Notes: generated from the letters alone by a model not told the origin. DNA of 20,099 bases from Rhodospirillaceae bacterium (GCA_018660305.1 JABJKO010000105.1:1-20099), one strand, 5' to 3'; positions 7,125 through 15,226 are shown, counted from the first letter of the stretch. Translations and numbers: made by a program.

Positions 7125-8371
7125 TCGGACATTCCTTCCTGTCGGCGTATGAGCTGACGGTTCAGGGCTTCCACCAGTTCGGTCAGACTCTCTAGATTGT
7201 GTACCGGGCGGAATTCGTCAACATGGGGCATTATAGCGCGAATTCCCTGGGATTTGGGTTCGAATCCTTCGAATCTCAGCAACGGGTTGAGCCAGATCAG
7301 CCGGCGGCAGGATTTATGCAGCCGTTCCATCTCCAAATCGAGCCCGCGCCCTGCGTCGCGGTCAAGACCGTCCGAGATCAACAACACCACGGCCCCCTGG
7401 CCGAGCACGCGGCGGGACCAGAAGCGATTGAAATCGCTAAGACTTTCACCGATCCGCGTGCCGCCCGACCAGTCTTCGACCGAGTCCGTGCATTTGGTGA
7501 CCGCGATATCGATGTCCTTGTTACGCAAATGCCGGGTGACATTGGTGAGCCGTGTACCGAACAGGAAGGTGGACACCCGGTCCCGGTCGTTGGTGATGGC
7601 ATGGACGAAATGCAGCAGCATACGTGTGTAGCGCCCCATGGAGCCCGAGATATCGCACAGGATCACCAGCGGCGGCGGGCGTCTGCGGCGTTTGCGGTAT
7701 TGCAGCGGAATGATGGAGCCGCCCGAGCGCAGGGCCGCTCTCAATGTCGCCCGCATATCGATGCGGACCGGCCGTGTGCTGCTTTGGAAACGCCGGGTCG
7801 GCACTTCGTGGATGGGCAGGCGCATACGGGAGATGGAGGCCTTGGCCTTGGCTATCTCCTCGGCCGACATTTCGTCGAAATCCATTTTCTGGAGCAGTTC
7901 GTTGGACGACGCGGTCATGGTCGCTTCGACGTCGATTTCCGGCTCTTTCTCCTCCTCCGGATCGTTGCCCTCTTTCTCGTCGGGGCTCATGGCTTCCATG
8001 ACCCGACGGTTGGGCGGCTCTTCCGGCGGCAGTTCCTCTTCGCCAGGCAATTGCGGCATGAGAAGCCCCAGCATGCGTTCCAGCAGATGCGGATCGCGCC
8101 AGAAGATATGGAAGGCCTGATCGAAAATTTCGTGCTGATCGCGCCGATTGACGAAGACCGCATGAAGCGACCAGTAGAAATCACGGCGGTTTTCTATACC
8201 CACCGCCAGCACGGCATTGACGGCATCGAGAATTTTTCCGGGTCCCACGGGCAGACCCGCGGTGCGGAGTACCCGGCCGAAATGCATGATGTTGGGAACC
8301 AGCTTGTTGCCTTCAAGCTGGTCGAGAAGGGCGAGACCCGGGGTGGTGGTGCCGTTGCCGGTCTCAGCCAT
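7106..8371 (-). CDS. coxE: CoxE-like VWA domain protein
   Basis: A 421-residue protein of the CoxE/VWA family. The N-terminal helical part (about 1-110) is followed by an acidic linker (111-148, many Glu/Asp) and a von Willebrand A domain with the MIDAS signature CDISGSMG (239-246; Asp240, Ser242, Ser244), the supporting Thr305 in GGTRIGESL and Asp334 in ISDGLDR. In CO dehydrogenase maturation, CoxE works with the MoxR-type ATPase CoxD in building the active-site metal cluster. The gene starts 2 nt after the coxD-like stop and overlaps the next gene by 19 nt, so the pair is almost certainly cotranscribed. The acidic linker is probably flexible; its role is not known. Confidence 0.9.
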   Translation of the reverse strand: MAETGNGTTTPGLALLDQLEGNKLVPNIMHFGRVLRTAGLPVGPGKILDAVNAVLAVGIENRRDFYWSLHAVFVNRRDQHEIFDQAFHIFWRDPHLLERMLGLLMPQLPGEEELPPEEPPNRRVMEAMSPDEKEGNDPEEEKEPEIDVEATMTASSNELLQKMDFDEMSAEEIAKAKASISRMRLPIHEVPTRRFQSSTRPVRIDMRATLRAALRSGGSIIPLQYRKRRRRPPPLVILCDISGSMGRYTRMLLHFVHAITNDRDRVSTFLFGTRLTNVTRHLRNKDIDIAVTKCTDSVEDWSGGTRIGESLSDFNRFWSRRVLGQGAVVLLISDGLDRDAGRGLDLEMERLHKSCRRLIWLNPLLRFEGFEPKSQGIRAIMPHVDEFRPVHNLESLTELVEALNRQLIRRQEGMSEWLEAM

Positions 8372-8373
8372 AT

Positions 8374-9297
8374 TTAGCCCCGACGGTTCGCGAGGTCTGC
8401 TTTCACCTGGCCCAGAATATTGGCCGCTTCACTGCCTTTGACCTTTTCGATGTCGTCCTGATATTTGAGCAGCGTGCCCAACGTGTCATTGACCGTCTGC
8501 GGGTCGAGATCGATCTTGTCGAGTTGCACCAGCGCGTTGGTCCAGTCGATGGTTTCGGCGACACCGGGCAGTTTGAACAGATCCATGGATCGGAGCCGCT
8601 GCACGAAGGCGACAATCTGTTCCGACAGATCCTTGTCGGCATCGGGCACTTTCACGGCGAGAATCTCCAACTCGCGCTCCGCATCGGGGTAATCGACCCA
8701 GTAATAGAAACAGCGCCGCTTGATGGCGTCGTGAATTTCGCGGGTCCGGTTGGAGGTGATGATCACGATGGGCGGTTTTTCGGCCTTTACGGTGCCGGTT
8801 TCCGGAATGGTCACCTGGAAGTCCGACAGAACTTCCAGCAGGAAGGCCTCGAACGGCTCATCGGTGCGGTCCAACTCATCGATCAGCAATACCGGCGGCT
8901 GGCCGGATGCGTCGGTTTCCAGGGCCTGCAGGAGAGGCCGTTTGATCAGAAATTCCTCGGAGAAGATATCGTTTTCCAGCTGTTCACGCCCGCGATCGCC
9001 GGTTGCCTCGGCGATGCGGATATCGATCATCTGGCGGCTGTAATTCCATTCATACACCGCTGACGAGACATCGAGGCCTTCATAACATTGCAGGCGGATC
9101 AGGCGGCGGTCCAGCGACTCCGACAGCACTTTCGCGATTTCGGTCTTGCCGACGCCGGCTTCGCCCTCGAGAAACAGGGGCCGCCCTAATTTGAGCGCCA
9201 GGAACAACGCGGTTGCGAGTGAGCGGTCGGCGACATAACGGCCCTTGGTCAGGGCCTCCAGAGTCGCTTCGATTGAATCGGGTAATGCCACACTCAT
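8374..9297 (-). CDS. coxD: CoxD-like MoxR-family AAA+ ATPase
   Basis: A 307-residue AAA+ ATPase of the MoxR class. Walker A GEAGVGKT (45-52), Walker B VLLIDELDR (136-144), sensor-1 region ITSNRTREIHDA (180-191) and an arginine-finger region KRRCFYYWVDYP (193-204) are all intact; the last phrase is typical of CoxD/MoxR proteins. Known CoxD proteins act as ATP-driven chaperones in maturation of the molybdenum active site together with the VWA partner CoxE. The start is ATG at 9297 with GAGAAG upstream. A 139-nt gap with a candidate hairpin separates it from the coxM-like gene, so it may be expressed at a lower level than the structural genes. Confidence 0.92.
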   Translation of the reverse strand: MSVALPDSIEATLEALTKGRYVADRSLATALFLALKLGRPLFLEGEAGVGKTEIAKVLSESLDRRLIRLQCYEGLDVSSAVYEWNYSRQMIDIRIAEATGDRGREQLENDIFSEEFLIKRPLLQALETDASGQPPVLLIDELDRTDEPFEAFLLEVLSDFQVTIPETGTVKAEKPPIVIITSNRTREIHDAIKRRCFYYWVDYPDAERELEILAVKVPDADKDLSEQIVAFVQRLRSMDLFKLPGVAETIDWTNALVQLDKIDLDPQTVNDTLGTLLKYQDDIEKVKGSEAANILGQVKADLANRRG

Positions 9298-9360
9298 TTA
9301 TTGCTTCTCGATTCGTTGTCGGGCCGGGGACGTACGGGGATCAATTGGGGTTCAACTTAA

Positions 9361-9392
9361 AATTCCGGGGGGCCAGTCACCCGGCCACCCCG
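9361..9392 (-). terminator. Candidate weak terminator/attenuator between coxM- and coxD-like genes
   Basis: On the minus strand a stem of nine pairs with one bulged base forms from CGGGG-T-GGCC and GGCC-CCCCG (plus-strand 9366-9374 and 9383-9392), with an 8-nt loop, followed by GAATTTTAAG. The T-run is short, so partial read-through is more likely than full termination. A second small hairpin (CCGCC/GGCGG, 9404-9419) lies just before it. This could set different transcript levels for the subunit genes and the accessory genes. Confidence 0.38.
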
Positions 9393-9436
9393 AAATATCC
9401 TTACCGCCTTTGATGGCGGCACTATGTATCGTGTGC

Positions 9437-10234
9437 TCAGCCGTTGGCTTCGGCCACCGCCCGTTTGGCCATGATTGTGACCAGATGGGCCCGGTATTCG
9501 GAGCTGGCATGGATATCGCTGTTGAGATCGCCATCGGGAACTTTGATGTCGGCGACGGCTTCCGGCGTGAAGCTTCCCGCCAGCGCGGCTTCCATATCGG
9601 CCACCCGGAACGCACAGGCACCGGCGCCGGTGACTCCGACGCGGATGTCGGACCCTTTCTGGGACACCATGACGCCGACGATGCAGTAACGCGAGGCCGG
9701 ATTCGGGAATTTCATGTAACCCGCCTTGTCGGGGATCGGAAATTCAACCTTGGTGATCATTTCGCCTTCTTCGAGGGCGGTCTCGAACAGATCCTTGAAG
9801 AAATCGTCGCCGGCGATGGTGCGGCGGTCGGTGTGAATGGTGGCACCGAGGCCAACCACCGCGCCGGGATAATCCGCGGCAGGGTCGCTGTTGGCGATGG
9901 AGCCACCGATGGTGCCGCGGTTGCGCACCATGGGGTCGCCGATACCGCTGGCGAGCTTGGCCAGTGCCGGGATGGCTTTCTGGACTTCCGGGCTGGCGGC
10001 GACAGCCGCATGACGGGTCATGGCCTTGATGGTGACCGTGCCGCCGGATACTTCGATACCGGCGAGATCCGGGACCTCGGCAAGATCGATGATATCGGAT
10101 GGCCGGGCCAGGCGTTGCTTGAGGGTCGGCAGCAGGGTCATTCCACCCGACATAAATTTGCCTTCCTCGGCCCCCGACTGAAGGCTCTTGGCCTCATCGA
10201 TCGAGGACGCCTTGTGATAATTGAATTCATACAT
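9437..10234 (-). CDS. coxM: CoxM-like FAD-binding medium subunit
   Basis: A 265-residue FAD-binding subunit of a xanthine oxidase-family molybdenum hydroxylase. The FAD-binding PCMH fold is shown by SGGMTLLPTLKQRL (29-42, the pyrophosphate loop, normally AGGxSLLP) and TIGGSIANSDPAADYP (108-123). The C-terminal part (about 172-262) is the CO dehydrogenase flavoprotein C domain, with FRVADMEAAL. It would pass electrons from the iron-sulfur subunit to the acceptor. The length is near that of CoxM (about 285). The first ATG (10234) follows TGGAGACG. It lies 79 nt after the coxS-like gene. The family call is firm; the symbol is by analogy because the enzyme is probably not a true CO dehydrogenase. 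Confidence 0.9.
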   Translation of the reverse strand: MYEFNYHKASSIDEAKSLQSGAEEGKFMSGGMTLLPTLKQRLARPSDIIDLAEVPDLAGIEVSGGTVTIKAMTRHAAVAASPEVQKAIPALAKLASGIGDPMVRNRGTIGGSIANSDPAADYPGAVVGLGATIHTDRRTIAGDDFFKDLFETALEEGEMITKVEFPIPDKAGYMKFPNPASRYCIVGVMVSQKGSDIRVGVTGAGACAFRVADMEAALAGSFTPEAVADIKVPDGDLNSDIHASSEYRAHLVTIMAKRAVAEANG

Positions 10235-10313
10235 GGTTTGTCGTCTCCACTAAGCCTGTTGGCCTTTAACGTGTTTTACAGCCTGCCCTTAGAACGCGCG
10301 ATTTCGTGGCCTG

Positions 10314-10790
10314 CTATTTATTCATGACCTCTGACGCGGACAGGATCGCCTTGACGATATTGTGGTAGCCCGTGCAGCGGCAGAAATTGCCTTCGAGTTC
10401 ATGCCGGACGGTTTTTTCGTCCAGACTCTCACCCTTATGGCGATCGACGATGCCAATGGCGCTCATAACCATCCCGGGGGTGCAGAAACCACATTGCAAG
10501 GCGTGATTTTCGCGGAATGCCGATTGCATCGGATGCAATTCGCCGTCCTGCGCCAGACCTTCGATGGTGGTTACATTGCAGCCGTCGGCCTGAACCGCCA
10601 GCATGGTGCATGATTTCACCGGAATGCCATCAAGATGGATCGTGCAGCAGCCACACTGTGTGGTGTCGCAGCCAACATGCGTACCGGTCAGGCGCAGATG
10701 TTCACGAATGAACTGCACCAGCAGCGTACGATCCTCGGTTTCACCTTCCACAGGCTTACCGTTAATTGTCATAGAGAACTTAACCGTCAT
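10314..10790 (-). CDS. coxS: CoxS-like [2Fe-2S] small subunit
   Basis: A 158-residue iron-sulfur subunit. The plant-ferredoxin-type cluster ligands are Cys41, Cys46, Cys49 and Cys61 ([11 protein letters not shown] and KSC). The second, alpha-helical cluster has Cys100, Cys103, Cys137 and Cys139 (QCGFCTPGM and NFCRCTGY). The CGFC and CRCTGY signatures are diagnostic, and Gln99 is the residue that contacts the pterin cofactor in homologues. The start at 10790 is chosen because GAGGAAGGG lies just upstream and the protein then begins at the usual [10 protein letters not shown] strand; an in-frame upstream ATG at 10826 would add 12 atypical residues. It carries electrons from molybdenum to FAD. 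Confidence 0.93.
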   Translation of the reverse strand: MTVKFSMTINGKPVEGETEDRTLLVQFIREHLRLTGTHVGCDTTQCGCCTIHLDGIPVKSCTMLAVQADGCNVTTIEGLAQDGELHPMQSAFRENHALQCGFCTPGMVMSAIGIVDRHKGESLDEKTVRHELEGNFCRCTGYHNIVKAILSASEVMNK

Positions 10791-10810
10791 CGGACCCTTC
10801 CTCGAAGCGG

Positions 10811-10829
10811 CAGGTGGTTGATCCACCTG
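10811..10829. repeat. Perfect inverted repeat upstream of the coxS-like gene
   Basis: CAGGTGG-TTGAT-CCACCTG, a 7-bp perfect stem with a 5-nt spacer, 20 nt upstream of the coxS-like start codon. It may be an operator for a dimeric regulator or a stem-loop in the leader. On the minus strand no T-run follows, so it is not a terminator. No regulator gene is in the window to pair with it. Confidence 0.5.
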
Positions 10830-10946
10830 GATATTGCCACTGGTATGAATTCCACATCCTCATTGGCAAGTATCACCGTGATTGCGCGCGGGTCAACCCA
10901 CCAAGCCCAGAGAAATTCAGTTTTTCACATGGTCTTATGTGCCGTC

Positions 10947-11549
10947 TTATGCGTTGAAAATCAGCAGACCGATCACCACGACCGCAATCAGTCCCCCGAT
11001 CCAAACCATCGGGCTTATACCACCCTTTGGCTCTTCGGTTGCGGCGGGGGCAGCCGCCTCCGGCGCGGCCGGTGTTTCGGCCGGGGCTTCCGCGGCGGCG
11101 GCGCCGCCGCTGGTCCCGACTTGCTCGACAAATTTACCAAAGAATTCATTGGCCATTTTCTTGGCCGTGGAATCAATCAGCCGTGAGCCGATCTGGGCGA
11201 GTTTGCCGCCCACCTGAGCCGTCGCCGTGTATTTAAGGATGGTTTCACCGCCGTCTTCCTCGAGCGTTACTTCCGCGCCGCCCTTGGCAAAGCCGGCCAC
11301 GCCGCCCTGGCCCTCGCCACTGATTTTGTAACCGTTTGGCGCGTCAATATCGGACAGGGTGACTTTGCCGCTGAATTTGGCTGAAACGGGGCCGACCTTG
11401 GTGGTCACCTTGGCGGTCAATTCCGTATCCGAGACTTTCTCCAGTTCCTGGCAACCGGGAATGCTGGCCTTGAGAATGTCCGGATCGTTGAGCGCGTCCC
11501 AGACCTTTGCCTTGGGGGCGGGGATACGGTATTCGCCGGTCATGTCCAT
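10947..11549 (-). CDS. coxG: CoxG-like SRPBCC protein with C-terminal membrane anchor
   Basis: A 200-residue protein of the CoxG family. Residues 1-145 form an SRPBCC (START-like) ligand-binding domain, with the typical start MTGEYRIPAPKAKVWDAL, PGCQELEKVSDTELTA and GGKLAQIGSRLIDSTAKKMA. An Ala/Pro/Glu-rich linker (about 147-175) leads to one membrane helix (about 180-198). CoxG has been linked to recruiting CO dehydrogenase to the membrane and to delivering its electrons to quinone; the anchor seen here fits that role. The ATG at 11549 follows AAAGGGAGA. It is the first gene of the minus-strand block, 156 nt ahead of the coxS-like gene, and diverges from the Panacea-like gene. Confidence 0.9.
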   Translation of the reverse strand: MDMTGEYRIPAPKAKVWDALNDPDILKASIPGCQELEKVSDTELTAKVTTKVGPVSAKFSGKVTLSDIDAPNGYKISGEGQGGVAGFAKGGAEVTLEEDGGETILKYTATAQVGGKLAQIGSRLIDSTAKKMANEFFGKFVEQVGTSGGAAAAEAPAETPAAPEAAAPAATEEPKGGISPMVWIGGLIAVVVIGLLIFNA

Positions 11550-11615
11550 GGGGTGGGTCTCCCTTTATCGACTGATACAAATTCTTGATATTTGCGCGCT
11601 GTGCGGCTCGCCGAG

Positions 11616-11644
11616 AAATTAGTCTTTTGCACCCTTTGGGACAA
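11616..11644 (-). promoter_or_regulatory. Candidate promoter for the coxG-like gene
   Basis: On the minus strand TTGTCC (11639-11644), a 17-nt spacer and TAATTT (11616-11621), about 65 nt upstream of the coxG-like ATG. Spacing is ideal but each box differs from consensus in two positions. It lies in the 172-bp divergent region shared with the Panacea-like gene, in the expected place for the start of the cox-type transcript. Confidence 0.38.
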
Positions 11645-11721
11645 CCCCGGCGCTAAAGAAGCCGAATTAACCCGGCCTTGATGATTTTTGCGCATAAAAC
11701 CAGGGTTTACAGGGAGATTTC

Positions 11722-12243
11722 ATGAGTCCGGCCGCGCCCACCAGCTTTGATGTCGTCATCTGGCTCCTCGATCGGGCGCGGGCCGAGGATACCTACCTGC
11801 AACCCCGCAAACTCCAGTGCCTTCTGTTTCTGGCTCAGGCCCATTTTGCCGCGGCCTATGACGGGCGTGTTCTGATGCCCTCCTTCTTCATCATGGATGA
11901 TGCGGGGCCGCTGGATCCGAATCTGTATCGGGCGCTGGAGCGGGGACGCCCCGAAGTTTCCGAAAAACCCCTCGACGACGAAATAATCATGTTTCTCGAT
12001 GCTGTCTGGCGCCGTTACAGGAATGCCGATGCCCTGCGGCTGGACCAGCTCATTTCGAAACAGGGGGTCGCCGAAGACGCCATCTGCGATCGGGACAATG
12101 CCGAAATAACCATTGCCGCGATGCAGCGCATGTTCGGGAAGGGTGATAAGAAACCGCTGTCGGGCCCGAAAATCGCCGAAACCCAGACCGGTCGGAAGGT
12201 CACCCTCCAAAAATGGATGCCCAAGCGGCGGCTGACCACTTAG
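11722..12243 (+). CDS. Panacea/SocA-like (DUF4065-type) protein, uncertain
   Basis: A 173-residue cytoplasmic protein. The N-terminal half (FDVVIWLLDRARAEDTYLQP, then RKLQCLLFLAQAHF, then a segment with MDDAGPLDPNLYRAL) resembles the Panacea/SocA domain, in which a helix is followed by LxKLQKLLYfAq and a later GPV.P.VY motif. Panacea proteins are often antitoxins that neutralise partner toxins, and SocA is a protease adaptor; no toxin-like gene is next to this one. The ATG at 11722 follows CAGGGAGATTTC, a good ribosome-binding site. The C-terminus is basic (KWMPKRR). The domain assignment is from pattern only, so 'conserved hypothetical' is the safe name. Confidence 0.68.
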   Translation: MSPAAPTSFDVVIWLLDRARAEDTYLQPRKLQCLLFLAQAHFAAAYDGRVLMPSFFIMDDAGPLDPNLYRALERGRPEVSEKPLDDEIIMFLDAVWRRYRNADALRLDQLISKQGVAEDAICDRDNAEITIAAMQRMFGKGDKKPLSGPKIAETQTGRKVTLQKWMPKRRLTT

Positions 12244-12387
12244 AGCCCTATAAGGCTCAAAATTTCGTGGTTGGATAATTATTCTTTGTTGCCCTAAAAA
12301 TAGCACGGTAACATTGTCGAGATTTTCGGGAAGTCTGTGCGCTGGGTAACCGGCCTGCACTTCGGTACTCAGCCAATTCGGAGAGTC

Positions 12388-13629
12388 ATGAGAACGATGA
12401 GAATTGCCTTGCGGTCCGGCTGCGTGATAGCCGGGCTGGCCGCATTCGCGTTGGGCGCGCCTGGTTCCGCCGCCGCGAAAGTCGCGGGCGATACCATCAT
12501 TCTCGGCGCCGTGGTTTCGCTGACCGGCATATACACCACCGCCGGCAACCACACCAAGCGCGGCTACGACATTGGCGTGAAGAGGATTAACGCCAGGGGA
12601 GGAATCAAGGTCGGCAGGAAGACCTATAAGCTGAGGGTCATCTATTATGACGATGAATCCACGCCGGCCCGCGGCGCGCGGCTTGCCGAACGGCTCATTC
12701 AGCAGGATGGCGTGAAATTCATGCTGGGTCCGTATTCCTCAGGCGTGACCGAGGCCATCGCCCCGATAACCGAGAAATACAAAATTCCCATGGTGGAGGG
12801 AAATGGCGCGTCCCCGTCCTTGTTCACCAAGGGCTACACCCATCTGTTTGCGGTGCTGTCCACAACCGATTACTACCTGAGAGAGGCGATCAACCTGGCG
12901 GCGCACCATGCCAGATCGAAGGGCCGCAAGCCGTCCCAGCTCAAAATCGCCATAGCGGTCGAGGACGATCCGTTTTCCAACGACATTCGGGCCGGCGTGA
13001 TCGAGGATGCCCGAAAGTACGGCATGAAAATTGTCATCGATGACAAGCTGCCGCGCGAATTGAACGACATGACGGAAACCCTGAAAAAAGCCAAAGCCCT
13101 CAAACCGGATCTGCTGGTGGTGTCCGGTCATTCGAAGGGCGCCGCGCTTGTGGTCCGGCAGGTCAATGAGCAGCGCGTGAAGGTGCCCATGCTGGCCATC
13201 ACCCACTGCGAATCCGCCAAGATCCAGAAGATCTTCGGAAAGAAGGCGGAAGGCACGCTGTGTGCCGCCCAATGGGCGCCCAGCATGTCCTACAGCGACA
13301 GCTATTTCGGTTCGGCGGGGGACTATTCGAAAAATTTTAAGACGGAATATGGCTATGTGCCGCCCTATCAGGCGGCGGAATCCACGGCCTCCGTACTGGT
13401 GTGGGCCGATGCGTTTCAGCGTGCCGGCTCGTTTGATACGAAAAAAGTCCGGGATGCTCTCGCCGCGACGGATTTCATGACATTTTACGGTCCGGTGAAA
13501 TTCGACAAGACGGGCAAGAATACCGCCAAGCCAATGGTCCTGCGTCAGATCCAGAATGGCAAATATGTGCCGGTTGCGCCTACCAAGTTTGCCACCGGAA
13601 AATTCCAGCACCCGCGCCCCGGTTTATAG
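12388..13629 (+). CDS. Branched-chain amino acid-type ABC substrate-binding protein (LivK-like)
   Basis: A 413-residue periplasmic binding protein (Peripla_BP_6 type I fold). A Sec signal peptide spans residues 1-30 (basic start, hydrophobic core GCVIAGLAAFALG, cut after SAAA). The mature protein begins DTIILGAVVSLTGIYTTAG, the usual first strand, followed by KRGYDIGVKRINARGGI, YYDDESTP and LGPYSSGVTEAIAPI, all typical of LivK-like and amide/urea-type receptors. The start at 12388 follows GGAGAG and gives a clean signal peptide; an earlier in-frame GTG at 12337 would bury it. No permease or ATPase genes are adjacent, so it is an orphan receptor. It ends 7 bp from the converging TauD-family gene. 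The ligand is unknown. Confidence 0.88.
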   Translation: MRTMRIALRSGCVIAGLAAFALGAPGSAAAKVAGDTIILGAVVSLTGIYTTAGNHTKRGYDIGVKRINARGGIKVGRKTYKLRVIYYDDESTPARGARLAERLIQQDGVKFMLGPYSSGVTEAIAPITEKYKIPMVEGNGASPSLFTKGYTHLFAVLSTTDYYLREAINLAAHHARSKGRKPSQLKIAIAVEDDPFSNDIRAGVIEDARKYGMKIVIDDKLPRELNDMTETLKKAKALKPDLLVVSGHSKGAALVVRQVNEQRVKVPMLAITHCESAKIQKIFGKKAEGTLCAAQWAPSMSYSDSYFGSAGDYSKNFKTEYGYVPPYQAAESTASVLVWADAFQRAGSFDTKKVRDALAATDFMTFYGPVKFDKTGKNTAKPMVLRQIQNGKYVPVAPTKFATGKFQHPRPGL

Positions 13630-13636
13630 AATCCCC

Positions 13637-14470
13637 TCAACCGCACATCACCGTGGTGCGGTGCATATAACGATCGTCCTCATAATCGGCTATGGCGTAA
13701 TGCATGGTGCAGCGATTGTCCCACATGACCAGATCCCGTTCGGCCCATTGATGGCGATATAAGAATTCCGTCCGGGTCATGTGCTTGAACAGGAAATCGA
13801 GCAAGGCCCTTCCTTCCTCCGGCGGCAGCCCGATGATGTGCGAGGTAAAGCCCGGATTGACGAAGAGGATCTTTCGGCCGGTTTCCGGATGGGTTTTGAC
13901 CACCGGATGTTCAACCGCCGGCGTCGCGTCCAGCTGTTCCTTACTGGCTTTTTCCGATTTGAACACGCCACGGGAGGCGTAGGCGAAATCATGGATGGCG
14001 GTCAGCCCATCCAGCAAATTCTTCATGCCGGGCGACAGGGCGTCGTAGGCGGCATACAGGCTGCAGAATAATGTGTCGCCGCCGATGGGCGGGATTTCGA
14101 TGCCATAGAGCAGCGAGGCCAAGGCCGGCGGGTTCATATAGGACAGGTCGGAATGCCAGTAGGTTCCGGCCTTTTCGCGGCCCTGAGGCACCCCGTCCTT
14201 GACCTTGTTGGAGACCCGGTAGATTTCGGGATAGCCGGGCAGCAGGTAGGTCGCCAATACGTGCTTTTCCAGTTTCCCGAAACGCCGGCTGAACGCCACA
14301 TGCTGGTCGGGCGTCAAATTCTGGTCGCGGAAGACCATCACCCCGTTTGAGTCGAGCCAGGCATCGCGGATGCGGGCGAAGTCGGCACCGTCCATGGCGT
14401 GCGACAAATCCGCGCCAATCATCTCGGCGCCGAGGACCGGCGACAGGTAATTGACCGTGACATTCATCAT
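13637..14470 (-). CDS. TauD/TfdA family Fe(II)/2-oxoglutarate dioxygenase
   Basis: A 277-residue enzyme of usual length. The iron-binding facial triad is His106 and Asp108 (TYWHSDLSY) with His257 (CTMHYAIADY), and Arg271 (MHRTTV) is the 2-oxoglutarate-binding arginine. Other family lines are GVMVFRDQNLTPDQHVAFSR (43-62), GGDTLFCSLYAAYDALS (130-146) and HPVVKTHPETGRKILFVNPG (188-207). Such enzymes hydroxylate sulfonates, aryloxy acids, carnitine-like compounds and others, often releasing a leaving group; the substrate here is not known. The start (14470, with a second Met next to it) has a weak GGCAGGG upstream. It follows the PEP-CTERM-like gene by 66 nt on the same strand and may be cotranscribed. 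Confidence 0.92.
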   Translation of the reverse strand: MMNVTVNYLSPVLGAEMIGADLSHAMDGADFARIRDAWLDSNGVMVFRDQNLTPDQHVAFSRRFGKLEKHVLATYLLPGYPEIYRVSNKVKDGVPQGREKAGTYWHSDLSYMNPPALASLLYGIEIPPIGGDTLFCSLYAAYDALSPGMKNLLDGLTAIHDFAYASRGVFKSEKASKEQLDATPAVEHPVVKTHPETGRKILFVNPGFTSHIIGLPPEEGRALLDFLFKHMTRTEFLYRHQWAERDLVMWDNRCTMHYAIADYEDDRYMHRTTVMCG

Positions 14471-14536
14471 GACGCCCTGCCATGCGGTTGGTATGAGCTG
14501 GCAGGGTGCCCGACTGCGCTGCTGGCGGCAAGCCGG

Positions 14537-15226
14537 CTAGATCGTCGCCTTGGTCTGCAGGCGCTCGCCGCGCAGGAGGACAATGAAGAGCAGCCCGGTC
14601 AGAAACAACAGGATGGTCGGCGGCTCGCGCAGCCCCAGGGTCTTTTGCGGCAGAGCGGTGTCGGCACGGAAACTTACAGGGTTGACGGTCAGGCGTTCCA
14701 GCCGGTCGATATTTTTCAGGACTTCATGGGTGGCCGATTGGAGATAAGCCGCCGACGCAAATCCGGTTGCCGGGCTGGCCAGGCCGGAGACGCCGAAATA
14801 ATCCACATGATCCGTCAAATCCTTATGGAGGGCCTGCTTGAGCCCGAGACTGAAATTCATGGGAACGCCTTGGACGTCGATCTTCAGGTTGTCCATATCC
14901 TCTGTTGCCGGCGGAGGCATCCGCTTGAGCGGCATGAACAATTCAGGCGGAAGGTGGCTTTGCCGATATCCCCGGGCAGGGGGAAAGAGGGTCGCTGGCG
15001 ATATGATCCGCATACCCTCCATGGCGACACCGGGTTCGTCCCTGCCGGATGGCCCGATCAGGAATGACTTAAAGCCGAGGAACCCCGTCTTTGCGAGAGT
15101 TGTTTCGGATAAGGCTGAGTGATTGAAATTCGTGGCAGCGCTTGCCGAAAATGTAACCGCAGCCGACACGGCGGCAACGGCGGTCGCAGCGATCATCGAC
15201 CGCAGACTTATAATCATGGCGTTCAT
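14537..15226 (-). CDS. Secreted hypothetical protein with PEP-CTERM-like tail
   Basis: A 229-residue protein of unknown function. Residues 1-31 form a signal peptide (MNAMIISLRSMIAATAVAAV, cut near SASA/AT). The C-terminus REPPTILLFLTGLLFIVLLR (200-219) plus GER is a near-match to a PEP-CTERM sorting signal (PEP-like tripeptide, hydrophobic helix, basic residues), though the tripeptide is EPP and about ten further residues follow, so it could simply be a membrane anchor. The middle region is low in Cys and has Pro-rich pieces (LPPELFMPLKRMPPPA). The start at 15226 has GGGAAGGG upstream; the open frame extends to 15307 but would put residues before the signal peptide. No exosortase gene is visible. 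It may be cotranscribed with the TauD-family gene. Confidence 0.7.
   Translation of the reverse strand: MNAMIISLRSMIAATAVAAVSAAVTFSASAATNFNHSALSETTLAKTGFLGFKSFLIGPSGRDEPGVAMEGMRIISPATLFPPARGYRQSHLPPELFMPLKRMPPPATEDMDNLKIDVQGVPMNFSLGLKQALHKDLTDHVDYFGVSGLASPATGFASAAYLQSATHEVLKNIDRLERLTVNPVSFRADTALPQKTLGLREPPTILLFLTGLLFIVLLRGERLQTKATI

Noticed and set aside
7199..8377. 392-codon open frame opposite the coxE-like gene
   Set aside because: It mirrors the coxE-like frame exactly, and the coxE product has clear VWA motifs.
12243..12258. Hairpin GAGCC-CTATAA-GGCTC after the Panacea-like gene as a terminator
   Set aside because: The stem is only 5 bp and is followed by AAAATTT rather than a T-run, so it is too weak to call.
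11707..12552. 281-codon minus-strand frame over the Panacea-like gene and receptor start
   Set aside because: It crosses two plus-strand genes with good ribosome-binding sites and lacks any domain signal.
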